A DNA stretch of 6,014 nucleotides. It comes from DATDDB01 sp035260545. GTDB taxonomy: Bacteria; Pseudomonadota; Gammaproteobacteria; Burkholderiales; Gallionellaceae. Shown here piece by piece: positions 5,793 to 6,014 of this stretch (the stretch's first letter is position 1; every line of letters starts with the position of its first letter). The translations under genes and the position numbers were made by a program. The stretch is from positions 1-6,014 of the forward strand of contig DATFUZ010000079.1 of NCBI GenBank assembly GCA_035260545.1, given 5' to 3'. The notes below the pieces were generated by a model that saw only the letters and a list, made by a program, of their open reading frames with translations, made no database searches and was not told where the DNA came from.

Positions 5793-6014
5793 ATGATTCT
5801 GATCACCGGCGCAACGGACGGCATAGGCTTGGAAACCGCGAAGGAGCTCGCCCGGCGCGGTCATCCGCTCGTGCTGCACGGACGCAATGAAGAGAGGGCA
5901 GAGGCGGCGCGCGCTGCGGTGCTCGCCGCCGCGCCGAATGCGGTGCTGCAGACGGCCTGGGCCGACCTTGCGGACCTCGGCGCGGTGGCACGCATGGCAA
6001 ACGATCTGCTGACG
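5793..6014 (+). CDS. Short-chain dehydrogenase/reductase, N-terminal part
   Basis: The 74 visible residues start MILITGATDGIGLETAKELA and form the beginning of an NAD(P)-binding Rossmann fold. The glycine motif TGATDGIG (5-12) is the classical SDR TGxxxGxG. HGRN (29-32) after the second strand has an Arg commonly seen in NADP(H)-preferring members. A WADLADL segment (58-64) fits the conserved acidic turn after the third strand. The frame has no stop and runs off the window, so the catalytic Tyr-x-x-x-Lys is not visible and the substrate cannot be inferred. An in-frame GTG at 5766 would add nine residues, but it lies at the predicted transcription start, and neither start has a clear Shine-Dalgarno. 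The gene is divergent from the HPF-CSD operon. Confidence 0.9.
   Translation, partial: MILITGATDGIGLETAKELARRGHPLVLHGRNEERAEAARAAVLAAAPNAVLQTAWADLADLGAVARMANDLLT

Overview
The window looks like a chromosomal housekeeping segment from a GC-rich betaproteobacterium. The evidence is a 188-residue Dcd of the beta/gammaproteobacterial type, metG divergent from an Mrp/ApbC gene that is followed by dcd, and codons strongly biased to G or C in third position. A Nitrosomonadales/Gallionellaceae-like host is a guess from general resemblance. No tRNA, rRNA, CRISPR array, transposase or phage gene was seen.

Left block (41-2116, minus strand): read in the direction of transcription, this is apbC (Fe-S cluster carrier ATPase), then dcd (dCTP deaminase), then a 73-residue conserved-looking protein of unknown function. 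Each gap beside dcd is filled by a different inverted-repeat element. Between apbC and dcd it is a purine/pyrimidine hairpin; between dcd and the small gene it is a palindrome built of 9-base units. They may be dispersed intergenic repeats that also act on the transcript as RNA structure.

Middle block (2117-4736, plus strand): a divergent control region carries an extended -10 element for metG and a small perfect palindrome. Then comes metG, a full-length methionyl-tRNA synthetase with a C-terminal tRNA-binding domain. An acylphosphatase gene follows; its best start (GTG 4455 with a strong Shine-Dalgarno) leaves a Gly-rich open stretch of 37 codons just after the metG stop.

Right block (4764-6014): convergent with the acylphosphatase is a two-gene minus-strand operon. 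It encodes a hibernation-factor-like (S30AE) domain fused to a cold-shock domain, followed 15 bases later by a very acidic 94-residue protein of unknown function. A recognisable TTGACG-N17-CAGAAT promoter precedes the operon. Divergent from it, a short-chain dehydrogenase starts at 5793 and runs off the window end; an 8-base inverted repeat lies between the two.

Most of the window is conventional. The parts most worth a second look are the HPF-CSD fusion with its acidic partner, the two different repeat elements around dcd, and the start of the acylphosphatase.
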